This document shows, in pieces, positions 33,570 to 45,539 of a DNA stretch of 64,000 nucleotides. The translations under genes were made by a program, and so were the position numbers. How positions within the stretch are numbered: position 1 is the stretch's first letter; every line of letters starts with the position of its first letter. Below the pieces are notes generated by a model. It was not told the origin of the DNA and did no database searches. It saw nothing but the letters and a program-made list of their open reading frames with translations. The stretch is taken from assembly GCA_025618425.1 (NCBI GenBank), contig CM046836.1:23162256-23226255 (forward strand). Direction: 5' to 3'. This DNA comes from Heliocidaris tuberculata (Eukaryota; Echinodermata; Echinoidea; Camarodonta; Echinometridae).

Positions 33570-33961
33570 AAATAAATTTGATTTCTGGTCATGCGATTAG
33601 ATTGTGAAAAAAAAAAAACTGTTTCAAATCAATTTGGAAAGAATGATCATGTCTCCATAAGAATTCGTGTATTTTCTGAGGTTTTCAATCATCAAAATTA
33701 GAAGAAAATGACCCAATCTCGCTGAAAAACACATGCACTTGCACACAGATATTAGTATATGGGACTACACACATTATGGCATGAATGTTCGGTCCGAAAA
33801 CGTCAGCTATTTCTCGTCACATTTTGATATGAGGGCATTCGAAGAGCAATCCTTTTTTCAGGGGACAGTTCTACTATGATGTTCTTCCAATCTGGCATTA
33901 AAGGAAGAGAAAGCTCTAAAATTATTTTTTTTACTTTTTCCAGAACTCAACCTTCTCTTTA
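33570..33961 (+). mobile_element. TTAA MITE of the GTTGAGTTCTGG family, copy B
   Basis: TTAA at 33566-33569. Starts AAATAAATTTGATTTCTGG and ends CAGAACTCAACCTTCTC then TTTAG. The internal order of blocks is the same as in the copies at 50160 and 60651 (AATCTCGCTGAAAAACACA, ATATGAGGGCATT, TTCAGGGGACA). Confidence 0.65.
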
Positions 33962-33999
33962 GAAGCCAGGGTGTTTTCTTAAACTCAGTGCTGCGTTAA

Positions 34000-34408
34000 C
34001 CCTTTCGAGACAATTGACCACATTTTGTGGTTTGGCTCAATAACTTTTGATTCAGAGCTCTAAAAAATATACCAGAAGCATGAGTAGAAAGAGCAAAAAA
34101 TTCTGCACACACTATATCCATTTTTGTTACATGACCATATTGCGTTTGATCCCAGGAATTTTAAAAAGGAGAATAAGTTTTAAAATCCTTAAATTGGCAA
34201 TACATTGAGAGGTTCAAAATCATTGTTTTTTATCAAAATTGGCAACTTTTTCAACTTACCGACAATCTTTTTTAACCATGTATATTGTTTTCAAAGACAT
34301 TACACCTTATTAGAATCTTGTAGCATTAAAAGAAAAATAACATTGTTGCCAATTTGAAGAACAAAATGTGATCAATTTAGCTCTTAAATAATTCCTGTCC
34401 TGAAAGGG
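34000..34408. mobile_element. TTAA MITE with CCCTTTC ends, copy 2
   Basis: TTAA at 33996-33999 and 34409-34412. The ends are CCCTTTCGAGACA and, reverse complemented, CCCTTTCAGGACA. Collinear and close in sequence with 23339-23743 over its full length. Confidence 0.8.
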
Positions 34409-34412
34409 TTAA

Positions 34413-35725
34413 AATACATGTACATTTAAATACACAAATACACAATAGATTACAACTTGTAAGGTTAATGTTTAATTGTGCTAATTACGCGGTAATTCAG
34501 AAGAGACTACGTATATCTAACATTTTCTTCGGAATGACAGTGAACAAAGATCCCGAACGTAGAATTATTTGAAGAAAAAGAACACGAAATGTTCCCAAGA
34601 TTTCAACAAAATTTGATAAAAACGTAAACCAGAGTAATAACCCTTATATGCAGGTATGTGACTAGCTATGAAGTTAGCAAATATAGACTACGTACAGTCA
34701 CACTCACAAACTGAATTATTTTCTGTAGTAACAGAAATTACAGATTTTCTCGAGATATATTTGATCAGTGTCAAAATAATGTCCGTATTATGTTGATTTT
34801 TTTCTTCGTTCTTATCTGTGCTCATGACTACCGATAATGGCTCACAATATGCCAATGATTACAACAATCATTCCGCAGTACTCGAAAAGCTTTTCACCTA
34901 CATATAGGTCCCGATCAGATTGGAATATATCTTTAAATTTTCTTTGTTCTGCTGCTTTCAAAGTGAAATTCAAACCTTATTCTGACGTTTTGCAGAATAA
35001 ACTTGTATCAAGTATTCCCACCCGCTCACTTGAAAAAAGGTACTTCACAATGCTTGTGTAACATCCGCGGATTCAGTGACACTCTAAATATGACTCTGAA
35101 ATGTTCGAAAAGCTTTCAGATGCCTCGAATGCTTATACAACATCTGTTCTGCGTTGTATACCTCACTTTAAACTTTATTTTTGATTTTTTTTTCTTCAGA
35201 TCTACAATCCAGGGTACTGCCAATATTCTTGTGAGAAGAGTGATTTTCACGTCGAAGGTGATTGCAGATCGCAGTGAACTTGTGAGTAAATAAATTCTTC
35301 ATACATTTCATCTTAAAATTCTTAAATACAGTTATTCTGTTTTGGAAATATACCTAGCCGGTGGATTTTCATTTGTTTCGTTTTATCTTTATAATCTCGG
35401 TTCTGCATCTGATGATTTCGTGTCAGTTCGTCAGTTTTTTTTTTTTTTACTAGCACGACAAACCGACGATCTGATGATGGGAATGTTTTACCAGCACACT
35501 TGCCTCTTGAACGAAGCAAACGAAAGATAAGATGGAAATGCCATACTAGTTTTATTGCCAAGCAACGCTACTGTCAAAGATACCTTATCCGCAGGCAAAC
35601 ACATGACGCCAGCCCGGTTACAGGTTATAATGTCCAATGTCAGAGATTGATGAAAGTTTTCCAGTTTTAATTCGAGGGTAAAGCAAATGACTTTAGTACA
35701 ATTTTGTTCGTGGTTATTCAATGGA
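34413..35725. other. No feature recognised
   Basis: AT-rich DNA. Two overlapping open frames at 34837-35293 have no recognised motif. No inverted repeats were seen. Confidence 0.4.
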
Positions 35726-35860
35726 GTATCCAGGGAACGGAGGGGGGGGGGGGGCTGGAGGGGATGGGCTTTTTTGTTTTTTTAGCTTATCAGAGAATTT
35801 TAGAGTAGTAAAGAGAAAACCCAAAATGTTGCTCCCCCTCCCCTCCCCGCGAAACACATA
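35726..35860 (+). mobile_element. hAT-like fragment with G tract and GCTTATCAGAGAATTTT module
   Basis: A G run near 35743-35754 is followed by poly-T and GCTTATCAGAGAATTTTAGAG (from 35785), then a C-rich end near 35833-35850. The same module occurs in the hAT-like elements at 5446, 13241 and 60240. Confidence 0.4.
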
Positions 35861-36189
35861 ATACTGTATCAGCTACTGTTACTCTGCATTCAAGTGACTT
35901 GTTAAGATATCGGAAATTGTATGACCATGGTATGATTTGTTTGTTTCTTTTTAAATAATTATGAAATGCCGTTAATGTGATATCTTATCTATTCCGATAA
36001 TGATCATTTTGCCATCAACGAACGAAGCAAAGCTTCATTATACATGTGACAAGTCGGAAGGGAATTCGGAGTAAAGAGAAATAAAGAGAAAATATGAGAA
36101 AGAGGATAAAAATCATATACAGCAATATGTCAACATCTTCATTAGATAATCACATTGTTATTGTTAATACCTACCTTGTTTGATCTGTT

Positions 36190-36758
36190 CTTATTCATCC
36201 ACATATCGTCATCACCATCATCATCTCCCTTTTAATCATCAGACATACATCAGTATTGTTGTTACCACCATCATTGTCGTTGCCATCATCATCATCGTCT
36301 TCATCATAATCATCATCATCTTCATCATAATCATCATCATCATCATCTTCATCATATTTAACGTCCTCACTTTCTATTCCCACCATCTCTGTACATACAA
36401 CATCATCCTCTTTATCTAGACATCTGATACTTACAATCTTCGTTATCTTCTTCAGCATCAATGCCGTGTTCATAACTATAATTTTGATCTTCTTCTTTGC
36501 CCTCATCATCATCATCGTCATCATCATCAACAACAACAAATTTCTAAATTTCCATTGGACAATACATTGAAATCGAATGAATTGATTTATCATCACACCA
36601 TTCTCATTATCACCATAACGATATTTTCTACGATCACTTTCGCCGTCTGTGTATAATCAACAACACCCCCCTCCTCCTCCTCCTCCTCCTCCTCCTCCTC
36701 CTCTTCCTCCTCCTCCTCCTCCTCATCATCATCGTCATCATAACCATTATCACCATCA

Positions 36759-36833
<75 letters not shown>

Positions 36834-37080
36834 ACACACAATTATCCTCGTCAATCACTATGATCATCATCACCATGCATCGTCGTCATCATCTTCTTCT
36901 TCTTCTTCATTATCATCAAACCGAATTGTTTCCTAATCACTTTTTATTGTACAACGGCAATACCAACATCAACACCACCACCACCATCATCATCATCGTC
37001 CACTTCGAATCCTCTAGCATCACAACCACCATCATCATGATCATCGTAATCATGGTCGCCGACGTTTAGGACCTTGATCA
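36190..37080. repeat. CAT/ATC trinucleotide-rich tract with embedded TCC, TA and CA microsatellites
   Basis: About 900 bases of degenerate CAT, CAC and TTC triplets. Embedded are a purer (TCC)n at 36665-36723, (TA)n at about 36760-36815 and (CA)n at about 36816-36840. All open frames on either strand (Asp/Glu-, His/Pro- or Tyr/Ile-rich) are repeat translations. Confidence 0.9.
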
Positions 37081-38537
37081 CAATTTATCACCATCATCAC
37101 CGTTGTCTCGCCGTCTGTGTCCGAATCATGATGAATCGTTCCATTTGCTAATTCAGGCGTTACTTGTCGCAACCTGAAATAAATTGGTCGTAACTTGGAG
37201 TCCCAAGGTACTCTTTTTCGTCTCACCTAGTCTTGTCAGTTTGAGTTTGATTTACTCCTCCGTATGATTCTGGCTGATTGGTCGTTAAAACTTATGGTGA
37301 GTTATGGTTGCACCTAGAAATCCCAGCGGCGCTTTTAGTAGTCTCTGGTTCTATACTGTACAAGTGTAAGATACATTTCTAAACACTTTACACGTAGACT
37401 AAACATACTATATTTTTAGTTCTTTACCACTTACACTGATTTTGTTCGAATGAACCCTTTGCCTTTTGGTGAAATTTAAGAAACACGCAAAGCATTTCGA
37501 CGTTGCAGCAATAATAATCATGGCGAGTTAATAATGTACAGAAGAGCTATTCTCGATGCATAGTTGATTTTCAAATTAAATATATCGTTATTAGCCATGT
37601 TAGCAGCGTCTTGGGAGGGTACGGTAATGTCCTTGTCTGCCATGCGCCCTCCCCGATTCCAACTTTTATGTCGGAAAACATTTGAAATTTGTAGAGCCCC
37701 GTCTGCAAATCGCTAAAATGGATGGCGTGTAATTGTGGGCTTCCGGCCTTGAAATGTTGGCAAATTAAGGTAGTTCGACATCCCACCCCAACACATTCCA
37801 AATGGTCTACGGACGCCCCTGCTCAGTATATGGCAACAGCAGTCTGCATAATCTTTCAGGACGGAATTACAGAATAAAGTCTGTTCCAGTCTGTTTATTT
37901 AGACTATAGTATCACACCTTTACTTACCCATCCATCAACACAGATGTCTGCCCAGATGACAACAAAGCCTACGCAACTGTCTCCACCTACTATAGTCACG
38001 AAGGATTATCTCGATTAAGTTTCTTGCACTCAAACAGTTACTGCACTTCGAGAGAAGCTAAGAACTAGGTAACCAGAAATTATAAGTTATTTTACATTGT
38101 TAGGTATGCAGTGAACACGTAAACATAAACGGTTTACTTTCCATGACGAGGAATTGAAAATGATTTGAGAACAAAAACAACAGCAACAACGTCAACAACA
38201 ACAACAACAACAACAAAAATAACAATAACTGAACAACGGGACTTCGTATTTTCATTATATGCTCCTTCAGCTAGATTATATCATATTGATACGTGTTTAT
38301 AAATCAGTTGTACGGGCGTCGCTATTGGAATTGGGACATGTGACACCCCACTCCAATTAAAATTTCTTTCGCATATCCCGAATTACTGCTGTTGGCAGAT
38401 GAAAAAAAAAATAAAGAAAAAATGGGCCACTACATATTGGAATTTTAAGGGTTTTTAAAATATTTTTTTTAATAATTATCATTGAAATTTGTTTCCGGAA
38501 CTTCTGTCGGCAGATTTCTATGGGAAAATGGTCCAAT
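37081..38537. other. No gene; hAT-like end near 37808-37822
   Basis: The minus strand near 37822 reads GAGCAGGGGCGTCCGTAG, resembling a CAGGGGCG terminus. A CAACAACAA repeat lies near 38173-38225. The rest is unrecognised. Confidence 0.4.
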
Positions 38538-38566
38538 AATAACTACCATATATTACGGTAGTTATT
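38538..38566. repeat. Perfect 10-bp stem hairpin
   Basis: AATAACTACC and GGTAGTTATT flank a 9-base loop. I see no flanking element and give it no function. Confidence 0.6.
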
Positions 38567-39060
38567 AAAATGGCACATCTTGCGGCGTATTTTTTTCTAC
38601 GTTAATGTGGCTTCACAGTATGGGATGAACATGATGCAGGCGCAGAGACTCCATTGTAGACGACAGTAACATGAAAGAGAGGTGCACCGATCTTTCATTT
38701 TCCTCAGGGTAATATTACAATATGACTTTGTCTGGCCTCTACAGTCCCCTTTTAACAGAAATCTCCCCCTTTCTAGTCCTACCCCCACATCTTGAAGTAC
38801 ATTAACCCTTAGGCATCCACATCAGGTGATGATGAAGTGCGTGTCTACATGTTCCTTGGCGATTCAAACGAATGAAAAGCAACTGGGTCACACGAGTAAT
38901 TACTTGGAGATCGTAAATGTGCTCTTACGCTCATGAGATAGTGATGAGTATTATCTTTTGTGTGATCATACATGCATGTGTGTAGGGGGTTATATGCTCA
39001 GGGCATATCTTGCATCATGTAATATTGCTACCTTCTTCATTCCTTTACCTTCTTCCCATG
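38567..39060. other. No feature recognised
   Basis: Unique-looking sequence. No coding or repeat signal. Confidence 0.4.
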
Positions 39061-39067
39061 CCCCCAC

Positions 39068-39177
39068 CTCTCTCTCTCTCTCTCTTTCCTTAACCCGTAC
39101 ATCTTTAGAGCTCTTCCCGTCTCTCTCTCTCCATGCTCGCTCTTCCTTCTCTCCCCATCTCACTCTCCATCCAGCTG

Positions 39178-39238
<61 letters not shown>

Positions 39239-39240
39239 CT
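39068..39240. repeat. CT microsatellite region
   Basis: (CT)n blocks at 39068-39086, 39120-39132 and, longest, about 39175-39244. It abuts the MITE that starts near 39265. Confidence 0.9.
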
Positions 39241-39264
39241 CTCGTTTTCTCCTAGCCCTCTCTC

Positions 39265-39850
39265 CAAAAGTCCACCCTAATATCAAGACAGTTTTAAAAG
39301 AAGCAGACAAATTGGAGAAACATGTCCATGAAAGTTTGAGCAAAATCCTATAAGAGAAAAAAAAAAAAACACAAGAAAGTTATGAATTTTTGAAGTTGTC
39401 ATCAATCAAACACAAATTGGCAACTCCGTGACGTACTTTGCAAGCTCCTCTCCCATTTGCTCAGTACGGAAAATGTCATAAATTTTCATTTTCTGAGTTT
39501 CTGATGACGGAATAGATTTATTTCATTCAGGTTTTGGGTAAAACATATGGGCAATGCTTATATCAGGGAGTTCTCTCTTCCACCTCCCTGGTTATATCTA
39601 TGTATGTTTGAATATAATCCTTATGGAAAATGGAAATTATTTTTGAGGTACAGGGCAAATGGGAGAGGAGCTCGCAAGATACGTCACGGAGTGGCCACTT
39701 TGTGTTTGATTGATTACAACTTCAAATATTCATAACTTTCATTTTTCTTATATTATATTTGGCTCAAACCTTCACTGATCTATTTCTTTCATTTTTCTGC
39801 TTCTTTTAAAACTAACTTGTAATCAAGGTGGAGTTTCCCTTTTACTTAAG
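39265..39850. mobile_element. Inverted-repeat MITE of the AGTCCACCCT family, copy 1
   Basis: The left arm has AAAAGTCCACCCTAATATC, GAAAGTTTGAGCAAAATCC, AAAGTTATGAATTTTTGAAG and CACAAATTGGCAACTCCGTG. The right arm, reverse complemented, has GGAAACTCCACCTTGATTAC, GAAAGTTATGAATATTTGAAG and ACACAAAGTGGCCACTCCG. The arms make up most of the element. Flanking TTAA is not preserved in this copy; the other copy is at 56514. Confidence 0.65.
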
Positions 39851-39869
39851 CTGATTCAGTGTTTTTGTT

Positions 39870-39996
39870 TTTTCTTCTTCTTTTTCTTCTTCTTCTTCTT
39901 CTTCTTCTTCTTCTTCTTCTTCTTCTTCTTCTTCTTCTTCTTCTTCTTCTTCTTCTTCTTCTTCTTCTTCTTCTTCTTCTTCTTCTTCTTCTTCAA
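39870..39996. repeat. TTC microsatellite
   Basis: A nearly pure (TTC)n of more than 100 bases, giving a poly-Glu minus-strand frame that is not a gene. Confidence 0.95.
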
Positions 39997-41277
39997 ATGC
40001 CTTCATTTTTTGGGTCATGTTGGTAAAGATTTGTTTATAGTTACTTAATAACAATTTAAAATAGCTACCTGTTTTACTAATGCTTGTATCTTTATTAATT
40101 ATTTGAAATAGTTATTACACATCTGTAACTACGAACCTTGCCCACAAAAGCTTGCCTCCTGCGACCAGACATGATAAATGAAAAATCTCGGAAATGCATG
40201 ACGCAGCAAATCGCTACAGAATCTTATTTTCCCGCGTTACATCGAGGGCTTATGAAAAAAGGGGGATATACCGCAAGATGAGATAATGATATCGATTGCT
40301 CAAGCGATATGAATCCAGAGTTTATTTTGGCATGAAACATTCCGTTTGTTATTTGTCAGATTCTTGGAAACATAATCCGTGCTCAATTTGCACAAACGTG
40401 CAGATCTTGATCTGATATTCCATGAACTCTGCGATCAATACACCATGCCGCTGTTACCAATAGCCTTGTGCATGTTTGAACTCGTTTGGATGTATATAAT
40501 TTTTAGTATTTAGCCACTGTTTACATGCATATCAAGGACATTTTGTGGCAAAGTTATATTCTCAAAATTTACCCTTCAAATAAGTTTAAAGATCTAAATC
40601 TATATTACTTTGATTTTTCAATGAGGTGAAATGAGAATGAGGATATGTTACTATCAAAACTGCATGCGTTGTAGTCGCATGTGGTTATCTACTTCCATTC
40701 TCAGTTTCCGACGAAAGAAAAATAAGGGATGAAAAATGATGAGAAAAGAAAAGAATGTACAAAACACGCGTTTTTCAACCTTAATTTCCCCCTGATCTTA
40801 TTTAGAAAGTTATCTCCAAATATTTGCTTTTCTTTTCTTGATAGTGTGACCCTCGCTCTGCTCGCCTTCGAACCAGACAATGTGATGAAGTCAATGTCAC
40901 ACTCGTTGTCCCATGAAAGTGGGTGAAGTATATAGAGCGTAGCTGTCTCAAGGCAATACGGAACGTGCTTTAATTGATATTGTCAAAACCTTTTACTTTG
41001 AGGCCGCCATCGACATCAAGCAACTCGCTCATGATGACGGTCTCCTGCGTTCATAAATCCTGTTAATTGCAAAATGTTAATTTTCCATATTGTATACATA
41101 TTTTCTTTGTATTTGAGAAGTAAATTGTTAATGTCTGACAATGTGTTTATATACTTTTTTTTCTGTAATATTATTATATTTTGTATCATGCTATTGAACG
41201 CAGAAATAAAATCAATCAAACAAACAAACCTTCTGGAACTAACCCAGTCCCTTTCTCCATTCACACTCCAGTCTATA
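39997..41277. other. No feature recognised
   Basis: AT-rich sequence with short open frames that match no family. Confidence 0.4.
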
Positions 41278-41401
41278 CAGTGGCGTAGCCAGTGGAAAGG
41301 GGACACGGGGCATTTGCTCCAAAGCGAATGACATAAAAATTATACAAAATAACCACGACAGACAAACAAAGAGAGGAAGAGAGAGAGAGAGAGAGAGGAG
41401 G

Positions 41402-41443
<42 letters not shown>

Positions 41444-41490
41444 CAGAGAGAGACAGAGAGAGACAGAAATGGAGGGAAGGAGAGAAGGAA
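41278..41490. repeat. hAT-like end followed by GA microsatellite
   Basis: CAGTGGCGTAGCCAGTGG at 41278 resembles a hAT terminus. (GA)n and (GACAGAGA)n follow at 41376-41467. No partner terminus was found. Confidence 0.5.
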
Positions 41491-41671
41491 GGGGTAAAAT
41501 AAAAAAAAAAAGGCCATGTGTCTCTTTACATGCATGGTATCTTTGCAGCTTTGTTTTCTTGGTAACATAAATGTTGTATCAACCAATCAATTTACTAACT
41601 AACCTATCACGTAATCAGCAATCCATTCATCAATCTACCAAATCAGTCAATCACCCAATTACCCAATCAAT

Positions 41672-42463
41672 CATCGGCGTAGACAGGTCCTCATAAGTGG
41701 GGGGATATGATTTCCCTCAAGGGCCAAATATATGTCCCTTTAGGGAATTCATACTCATAGTTTTCCCATTAACTTCAGATAAGTACCCCATAAAACTTGT
41801 GTGTGTGTGTGTGTAAATATATATATATATATTTCAATTTCGAAAATTGTTAGTATTACTAATAACATGAGTGTGGCAAAAGTGCATTATAAAGGAAAGT
41901 TACCGACTGAACCCTCTAAATCGAGAATAAGAAGATGTACTTTTAATCTAAATAATTTTTCTGCATTATATATGGCTTTGAAAAAAATCACCTCAAAATA
42001 TATTTGGGGATGGTAACACAGGCCACCCCCCCCCCCTTCAATTTTTGTTAAAAAATATACCTCCATATTCCTTCCAGATCAACACCCAAGTTGTATAGTT
42101 TGAAGTAGATGGATTTCACTTTCTAGTAGTGTAAAAACATATCGGGAAAAATCGGAAGCAACAGCAGAATTGTAGATAAGTAAATTTATATAAATATACA
42201 ATATTGTACAAAAATATATGATATCTATATTGAAATAAAGAATATATAAATTTGAATAACATTAATAGATATAATATATCGAATTATATTTATCTAAAAC
42301 ATATAATAGAAATGTATATTTTCCACCATTTTTTTTGTTGTGTTTTTTTTTTTTTTTTGGGGGGGGGGGTGGATGAAACCTGGGGGGATGTTTGTACACA
42401 CCATCCCCCCACCTGAAAAGGTGGGGGATGCATACCCCCATCCCCCCGCTATCTACGCCCCTG
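41672..42463. mobile_element. hAT-like element of 792 bp with 8-bp duplication
   Basis: The left end is CATCGGCGTAGACAGG; the right end reverse complement is CAGGGGCGTAGATAGCGGG. CAATCAAT flanks both sides (41664-41671 and 42464-42471), although CAATCA is locally repetitive. The interior is AT-rich with a C run near 42027-42036 and G/C runs near the right end. There is no transposase frame. Confidence 0.6.
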
Positions 42464-42471
42464 CAATCAAT

Positions 42472-43110
42472 CAATTAATCAATTGAAATCCTGACTGCTC
42501 CACATGCTCAGAGAAAACAATCCATCAAAGCAAGACTAATCCAAAATCATCTATAATTGGTCCGACATGTCCGAAGACAAATATATAAAAGCAGCTTTTC
42601 ATAGAAATGACTGGATAATAACATGTATAGTTATGGACGCGTTCATGGAAATAAACAGTTATCATCTACGATATATCAAAATCTCCATTTATCATCTTAT
42701 TAGAATGGACAGCCCACCCCTACCTGACTCGCGACAACTTTGATTACTGACGTTATTGGACCAAAAATGGACCAAGTCAGTGGATCAACCAATCAATTAA
42801 TTAATCAACTGATCTCCTGACTTCTCAACACGCTCAGAGAAAAAAACAAAACAAACATAAACAACTCATCAAAGCTAGACCAATCTAAAAGTCATCTGTA
42901 ATTGGTCCGAAGAAAAAAACTACATGAAAGCAATTTTCCACGGAAATGACTGGATAATAACTATGTATATTTATGGATGCGTTCATGAAAATAAAACAGT
43001 TATCATTTACGATATCAGAATCTCCATTTATCAAAAGTATAATGGAAAGCCCATCCACTACCCGACAACTTTGATTACCGACGTTATTGGACCAACAATC
43101 ACCATAGCCC
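42472..43110. repeat. Tandem duplication, period about 320 bp
   Basis: The block from about 42490 (CTGACTGCTCCACATGCTCA) recurs from about 42817 (CTGACTTCTCAACACGCTCA). Both contain AATTGGTCCGA, AATGACTGGATAATAAC, GCGTTCATG, AACAGTTATCAT and ACAACTTTGATTAC(T/C)GACG, and each is preceded by a CAATCAATTAAT run. Divergence shows the duplication is not recent. Confidence 0.75.
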
Positions 43111-43895
43111 ATCAAACCTTCACAAATGTCAGACTTAATCCAGCCATTATTTTGAAGAACCCGGAGTGTTGGGTGAAGGTGGATTACGGTATACATGTAC
43201 CATAATTTTGACGTATAGAATACAGGGCATCGTCCAAATCAGAAGGTCTCTGTTAATTTGAGAGCAGGAAGTCAAAATATATTTTCAGGCCAATATGAAT
43301 AACAGGCCGTTTCTTTTACCTTGCCATCATAATATTCTGCATGAATTATTTAGACTCTTTCAGGACGAAGTTACAAAAGAGACACAGAACAGTCGTGAAA
43401 CATTTAAATGCGGCTTAAAAGCGTCTTATAGCTCAGTGTTTCTTTTGAAGGACTAGGAACAGTCTGTGATGAAAACAGGAATGCTAAACTGTAAATGGCC
43501 CTGCGGTTACCTAAAACTCTCATAAGAAGTGAACTTTTCACAGTCATTCCGACACCTATCCCTTTTTATTTTTTTAAGTAAAAGAAAATCTTCTGTGATA
43601 TCGTAGCTGAGGTTCCAAAGACAAGGTAAGCCATGTAAGCCGTAGCAAAGCTCCATTCTATATACCTTTTGATTTCCCAGTCGTATATTAATTACACGAA
43701 CTTTTCGAGATTGTATCGAGTTTCTCGGAGAAGCCTAAAAGCCTCAAATGTCATTTTTGGTGTTCGCCACTTACCTAAATGTAGAATCTATTACATGTAT
43801 TAGACAGACATGCCTAATCCATTAGAGACGTACAAGGTCTATGTGGATTCCGGGAAAAGGAGTCAAATAAGGTGATTACTGAGGATCCATACAGT
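43111..43895. other. No feature recognised
   Basis: Mixed sequence without paired repeats or coding signal. Confidence 0.4.
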
Positions 43896-44394
43896 TTGGA
43901 CCAAACATGCGACAAACAGGTATCTATACCATGTGTACAATGATCTTCATTTGTTTCTTTATATACTTGGGGTTACTAAAAACTAAGAACGTTTTCGGTA
44001 GATCCCCTATATCCGCCAGATAGGTTGGTCATCTTGGTCTGTACGCTCTGAGGCACGTATTTCTTTTGCTTATGAGACTGAGTATCTGTGCCAGGTTAAA
44101 AGGAAACCGAGTTGAGTATTAGTAGATTTAAACATTATTCGTTATTGCTATTTCGCTATTTTGGGGGATCAAACATGCGACAAGCAGGTATCTATATCAT
44201 AATTATGTACAATGATCTTTATTTGTTTCTTTATATGCTTGGGGTTACGAAAAACTATGAATGTTTTTGGTAGATCCCCTTTATCCGCCAGATAGGTTGG
44301 CCATCTTGATCTGTACGTTCTGAGGCACGTATTTCTTTTGCTTATGAGACTGGATATCTGTGCCACGCTAGGAAACCGAGTTGAGTATTAATAG
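43896..44394. repeat. Tandem duplication, period about 265 bp
   Basis: Bases 43899-44126 and 44167-44394 are two copies, starting AAACATGCGACAAACAGG and AAACATGCGACAAGCAGG. Both carry TATCCGCCAGATAGGTTGG and GAGGCACGTATTTCTTTTGC and end GAAACCGAGTTGAGTATTA. About 40 bases separate them. Confidence 0.85.
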
Positions 44395-45165
44395 GCAACA
44401 CAGGAGGGAAGAGAACTGGGAATTAGCAAAAGGCATTCGCAGTACGTCTTATGAAGATGTTAACAGCGTACGGTAAAGTTGGTCTAGACAGGGGCGGCTC
44501 ATTAGTACATTCTTGGCAATTAATGATTCTTAGCAACATCCCAAGACAATGGCTGTGTACCATCTGCGTTTAATCTCGGGTCGTTAAAGAAGAAGAGGGA
44601 TGCTGTGAGGGACATAACACAGAATGCATGACGGTGAACATGCACTAGATAAAGTTAGGAGCCAATAATTTGATTTACCGCAGTGCCATAATAACACAAA
44701 ACATTGTGTTCTCGGTAATTATTGTCCGGCGTTACGTTCTTCAACGCCCTTATTACCATTTTACTTTTTCGTTGCATTTTCCTTGCATAGCCCTAATTAT
44801 CATGAAATAATGTCTGTGAACTCGCTGGAAATAGTTACCCTAGCATTTAGTCCGGTAATGTGTATGCAAGGTCGTTGTAGTGGTATGAATACTTCTGTTG
44901 AGCTGTGTTCAAACTGATGCAATGATCAGATTTACCTCATTTTTTTTCCACCTGTCTCGAGAGAAACAGTTGTTATTGACATGCCCTTTTTTTTAGGATT
45001 CGCATACAGTGCTAGTATTGACACTCTTATTGGCACTCTCAATGATCAATGATCACGATGACCAAGATTAAACATGGAAAAAGCTGTTTGTTTCTTCCCT
45101 ACTCGCTTTGTTATATTTGTTGTTTGTTTTTTAAACAAAATACATGGCGTAAAAAAACCACCACT
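44395..45165. other. No feature recognised
   Basis: Unremarkable sequence. No coding or repeat signal. Confidence 0.4.
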
Positions 45166-45167
45166 TT

Positions 45168-45186
45168 GTGTGCGTGTGTGTGTGTC

Positions 45187-45228
<42 letters not shown>

Positions 45229-45234
45229 GGGAGA
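45168..45234. repeat. GT/GA microsatellite with G run
   Basis: (GT)n at about 45169-45197, then (GA)n to 45218, then a G run. Confidence 0.9.
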
Positions 45235-45539
45235 GAGCGCCAATACAGATTTCATGACTTTATATGCACGATGCCTACGGTATTATGAAGATCGGTTGCG
45301 TGAGAAGGCAAAAATATTCGTGATGCTGTGCGCGATACGTACGCGCTCTCTCGGGAAATCACAAAGCATTGGGAAGATGAAGACATAACAATTTACGTGA
45401 CATGATATACGAGTTTCCTCTCCCTTTTTTCCTCTTCCTTTCCCATCTTCATTTCCCTCATCGTCGTCTTCATCCGCCCGTATATCGTCTCGGGAGTGGC
45501 TTATCAATCAGTGCTCTTACAACGATGAGCTCTGTGGCG

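Noticed and set aside
36195..36936. Asp/Glu-, Pro- and His-rich frames of 80-133 residues
   Set aside because: All overlap the CAT, TCC, TA and CA repeats and change character with the repeat unit.
39842..40054. Open frame with a long poly-Glu run on the minus strand
   Set aside because: It is the translation of the TTC microsatellite at 39870-39996; nothing outside the repeat supports a gene.
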